A stretch of 7,722 nt of DNA from an uncultured Collinsella sp. Lineage in GTDB: Bacteria; Actinomycetota; Coriobacteriia; Coriobacteriales; Coriobacteriaceae. The notes under the pieces were generated by a model. It did no database searches. It was not told the origin of the DNA and saw only the letters and a program-made list of their open reading frames with translations. Positions 5,813 through 7,722 of this stretch are shown here, piece after piece (the stretch's first letter is position 1; every line of letters begins with the position of its first letter). The DNA lies in contig CATXJW010000063.1 of the NCBI GenBank assembly GCA_958370325.1, positions 1-7,722 of the forward strand. Direction: 5' to 3'. Both the position numbers and the translations under genes were made by a program.

Positions 5813-6400
5813 ATGGACCGCTATGCCGAGGTAACCCGCAAGACGGGCGAGACCGACATTGTCGTAAAGCTCGACCTGGACGGATCTGGCGTGTGCGATA
5901 TCTCGACCGGCGTGCCGTTTTTCGACCACATGCTCAACGCTTTTGGCCGCCATGGCCTGTTCGATCTGACGGTGCATGCGGTGGGCGACGTCGAGGTCGA
6001 CGCGCACCACACCGTTGAGGACACGGGCATTGTGCTGGGCGAGGCGTTTTGCCAGGCGCTGGGCGACAAGGCGGGTATTACGCGCTTTGCCGACGCGGCG
6101 ATCGCCATGGACGAGACACTCGTGATGGCCGCCGTGGATATCTCGGGTCGCGGGCAGGCCTATTGCGAGCTGCCCGTGCCGACTGAGCGCGTGGGCAGCT
6201 TTGATACCGAGCTGGCCGTCGAGTTCTTCTATGCCTTTGCGCGCGATGCCAAGCTCACGCTGCACGTGCGCGAGCTGGCGGGCGGCAATTCGCACCACAT
6301 TATCGAGGCCGCCTTTAAGGCCGTGGGCCGCACGATGCGCCGCGCCTGCGAACTCGATCCCCGCGTGCAGGGTATCCCCAGCACCAAGGGCTCGCTGTAA
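5813..6400 (+). CDS. hisB: Imidazoleglycerol-phosphate dehydratase
   Basis: A 195-residue single-function dehydratase that converts imidazole glycerol phosphate to imidazole-acetol phosphate using two manganese ions in a 24-subunit particle. The three histidine-rich family motifs are complete: FFDHMLNAFGRHG (36-48), DAHHTVEDTG (63-72) and GGNSHHIIEAAFKA (157-170). The C-terminus ends PSTKGSL, as is typical. There is no N-terminal phosphatase domain as in E. coli HisB, so histidinol-phosphatase must be encoded elsewhere. The ATG directly abuts the hisC stop; GGAGGAG (5800-5806) inside hisC is the ribosome binding site. A strong hairpin begins 13 nt after the stop. Confidence 0.97.
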   Translation: MDRYAEVTRKTGETDIVVKLDLDGSGVCDISTGVPFFDHMLNAFGRHGLFDLTVHAVGDVEVDAHHTVEDTGIVLGEAFCQALGDKAGITRFADAAIAMDETLVMAAVDISGRGQAYCELPVPTERVGSFDTELAVEFFYAFARDAKLTLHVRELAGGNSHHIIEAAFKAVGRTMRRACELDPRVQGIPSTKGSL

Positions 6401-6413
6401 CCGTCACAAGGGT

Positions 6414-6454
6414 AAAACCACCACGAAGATGCCTGTCCTCTTTGTGGTGGTTTT
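6414..6454 (+). terminator. Strong terminator-like hairpin between hisB and hisH
   Basis: AAAACCACCAC (6414-6424) pairs perfectly with GTGGTGGTTTT (6444-6454). The stem continues with GAAGA (6425-6429) to TCTTT (6439-6443), one pair being G-T, for 16 pairs and a 9-nt loop. The A-run before and T-run after make it readable as an intrinsic terminator on either strand, although the T-run is only four bases. It lies inside the his cluster, so partial termination is the likely effect. Confidence 0.65.
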
Positions 6455-6468
6455 GGATGATGAGAAGT

Positions 6469-6475
6469 GGAGGGG
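6469..6475 (+). promoter_or_regulatory. Ribosome binding site deciding the hisH start
   Basis: GGAGGGG lies 4 nt before GTG 6480. It supports GTG as the hisH start rather than the in-frame ATG at 6429, which sits inside the hairpin and lacks a Shine-Dalgarno sequence. Confidence 0.6.
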
Positions 6476-6479
6476 TCGC

Positions 6480-7181
6480 GTGGGCGAACCGAAGATCGTG
6501 GTGGTCGACTACCACAAGGGCAACTTGTCGAGCGTCGTGCGCGGGCTTGCGCGCGCCGGTGCTGCCGCCTGCACGTCGGACGATCCGGAGCAGATCCGCA
6601 ACGCCGACGGCCTGGTCATCCCGGGCGTGGGTGCGTTCTATGACGCGATCGCCTTTATGCGTCAGAGCGGCGAGGAGGTGGCCGTGCTCGATGCCGTTGC
6701 CGCCGGAACTCCGCTGCTCGGCATCTGCCTGGGCCTTCAGCTATTTTTTGAGCGCGGCAACGAGGGCGTGCCTGCGGACGAGGACGCGGACGCGGACGAC
6801 GATGCCTCCGAGCGGGCCGGTGGTCCCTGGGTCGATGGCCTGGGCATCATGCGTGGCTCGTGCACGCACCTGGAGTCGAGCCGTCTGAAGGTCCCGCACG
6901 TGGGCTGGGACCAGGTGCGCATGACGCCCGCCGGTGCGGCCGATCCGTTGCTTGCCGGTTTTGCCGAGGGCGCCAACATGTATTTCACTCACAGCTACGC
7001 GGTGGCCGACGACGTCGATGCCGCCGATGTGTTGGCGCGCACGCACTATACACGGAGCTTCCCGTGCATCGTGCGCCACGGCAACGTGTGGGGCTGCCAG
7101 TTCCATCCCGAGAAATCCTCTGCGCTGGGTCAGCGCATCCTTAAGAACTTCGTGAGCATCGTCGAGGGGGCCGGCCGATGA
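6480..7181 (+). CDS. hisH: Imidazole glycerol phosphate synthase, glutamine amidotransferase subunit
   Basis: A 233-residue class I glutaminase that frees ammonia from glutamine and passes it to HisF, which forms imidazole glycerol phosphate and AICAR. Landmarks: VVVDYHKGNLSSV (7-19), oxyanion strand IPGVGAF (47-53), nucleophile C83 in GICLGLQ, VPHVGWD (138-144), YFTHSY (168-173), and H209 and E211 of the triad in QFHPEKS. Residues about 95-116 form an acidic insertion (ADEDADADDDAS core) between the nucleophile elbow and the GLGI strand, which makes the protein longer than the usual roughly 200 residues. The start is read as GTG 6480 with GGAGGGG upstream; the frame stays open further upstream but only as an overlap with hisB. 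The stop overlaps the hisA ATG by 4 nt. Confidence 0.95.
   Translation: MGEPKIVVVDYHKGNLSSVVRGLARAGAAACTSDDPEQIRNADGLVIPGVGAFYDAIAFMRQSGEEVAVLDAVAAGTPLLGICLGLQLFFERGNEGVPADEDADADDDASERAGGPWVDGLGIMRGSCTHLESSRLKVPHVGWDQVRMTPAGAADPLLAGFAEGANMYFTHSYAVADDVDAADVLARTHYTRSFPCIVRHGNVWGCQFHPEKSSALGQRILKNFVSIVEGAGR
6774..6806 (+). repeat. Acidic codon repeat inside hisH
   Basis: GCGGAC occurs three times (6774, 6786, 6792) within a run of GAC/GAG/GAT and GCG/GCC codons that encodes Ala-Asp/Glu repeats at residues 99-109. This looks like local expansion by slippage in a surface loop. Confidence 0.6.
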
Positions 7182-7722
7182 TTCTGTTTCCCGCAATCGA
7201 TTTGATCGGCGGCAAGGTCGTGCGCCTGGAGCGCGGCGACCGGAGCCGCTGTAAGGTGTATTCTGACGACCCCGTCGCCGTCGCCCGCTCGTTTGCCGAG
7301 CAGGGCGCGAACTGGGTGCATGTCGTCGACCTGTCCGCTGCCTTTGGCGAGGACGAGGACGTGTGCGCTGCCAACTCGGCGGCGATTAAGGCTATCTGCG
7401 GCGTCGACGGCCTGTCCGTGGACGTGGGCGGCGGTGCCCGCTCGCTCGCGCGCATCGACGAGCTGGCCGGCTACGGCGCGCGTCGCATCGCGCTAGGCAC
7501 GGTGCTCGTGACCGAGCCGGGATTTGCCGAGGTGGCGGCGCAAGGCTTTGGCGAGTTACTGGTGGCAGACATTGCCGCCCGTGACGGCCAGGTCAAGGTG
7601 AATGGTTGGCGCGACGGCGCGGGTGTGGCGCTCGACGACGCCGTGGCGCAGCTCACCGAGCTGGGCTTTAAGCATCTGGTGTATACCGACATCGCGCGCG
7701 ATGGCATGCAGACGGGCATCGA
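7178..7722 (+). CDS. hisA: ProFAR isomerase HisA, 3' end outside the window
   Basis: The first 181 residues of a (beta-alpha)8 barrel that isomerises ProFAR to PRFAR, the substrate of HisH-HisF. The start is ATG 7178, overlapping the hisH stop as ATGA. Visible family features: FPAIDLIGGKVVRLERGD (4-21) with catalytic D8, WVHVVDLSAAF (46-56), DVGGGARS (82-89) of one phosphate-binding half, D131 in LLVADIAARDG as the second acid/base residue, and YTDIARDGMQTG (169-180). About 60 residues of the normal length are missing at the window edge. In some actinobacteria the related PriA also performs the TrpF step of tryptophan synthesis; the visible part does not let me exclude that. hisF would be expected next. 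Confidence 0.95.
   Translation, partial: MILFPAIDLIGGKVVRLERGDRSRCKVYSDDPVAVARSFAEQGANWVHVVDLSAAFGEDEDVCAANSAAIKAICGVDGLSVDVGGGARSLARIDELAGYGARRIALGTVLVTEPGFAEVAAQGFGELLVADIAARDGQVKVNGWRDGAGVALDDAVAQLTELGFKHLVYTDIARDGMQTGI

Noticed and set aside
6201..6479. N-terminal extension of hisH into hisB
   Set aside because: The frame is open by chance over hisB. HisH homology begins right after GTG 6480, which has a good ribosome binding site; the upstream residues pass through the hairpin and match nothing.

Overview
The window is GC-rich, strongly codon-biased DNA. It looks like a member of the Actinomycetota, and the gut Coriobacteriia (Collinsella-like) would fit. That placement rests on base composition, codon style and gene content read by eye, so it is tentative. 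All recognisable genes lie on the + strand.

Layout: positions 1-125 are the 3' end of an unidentified gene, followed by a terminator-like hairpin (150-176). Positions 199-1035 encode a TIM-barrel sugar phosphate isomerase/epimerase-like protein. A gap of about 400 bases (1036-1437) follows. It holds three tandem long hairpins of one repeat family (1094-1263), then a possible promoter and a leader hairpin. From 1438 to the window end runs a histidine biosynthesis cluster in the order hisZ-hisG (fused), hisD, hisC, hisB, hisH, hisA (cut off by the window edge).

Pathway: the fused HisZG makes phosphoribosyl-ATP from ATP and PRPP. The HisI/HisE steps are not in the window. HisA isomerises ProFAR to PRFAR. 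HisH supplies ammonia to HisF (expected just downstream) to form imidazole glycerol phosphate. HisB dehydrates this, HisC transaminates the product, a histidinol-phosphatase not seen here dephosphorylates it, and HisD oxidises histidinol to histidine. Junctions are tight at hisD-hisC (1 nt), hisC-hisB (0 nt) and hisH-hisA (4-nt overlap), which argues for co-transcription. Two gaps inside the cluster contain hairpins: hisG-hisD (3181-3213) and hisB-hisH (6414-6454, strong and terminator-like).

I found no clearly new multi-gene system. The points most worth a second look are the single-chain HisZ-HisG enzyme with a cysteine cluster in its catalytic half, the tandem covarying hairpins before the operon, the terminator-like hairpin splitting hisB from hisH, and an acidic repeat insertion in HisH.
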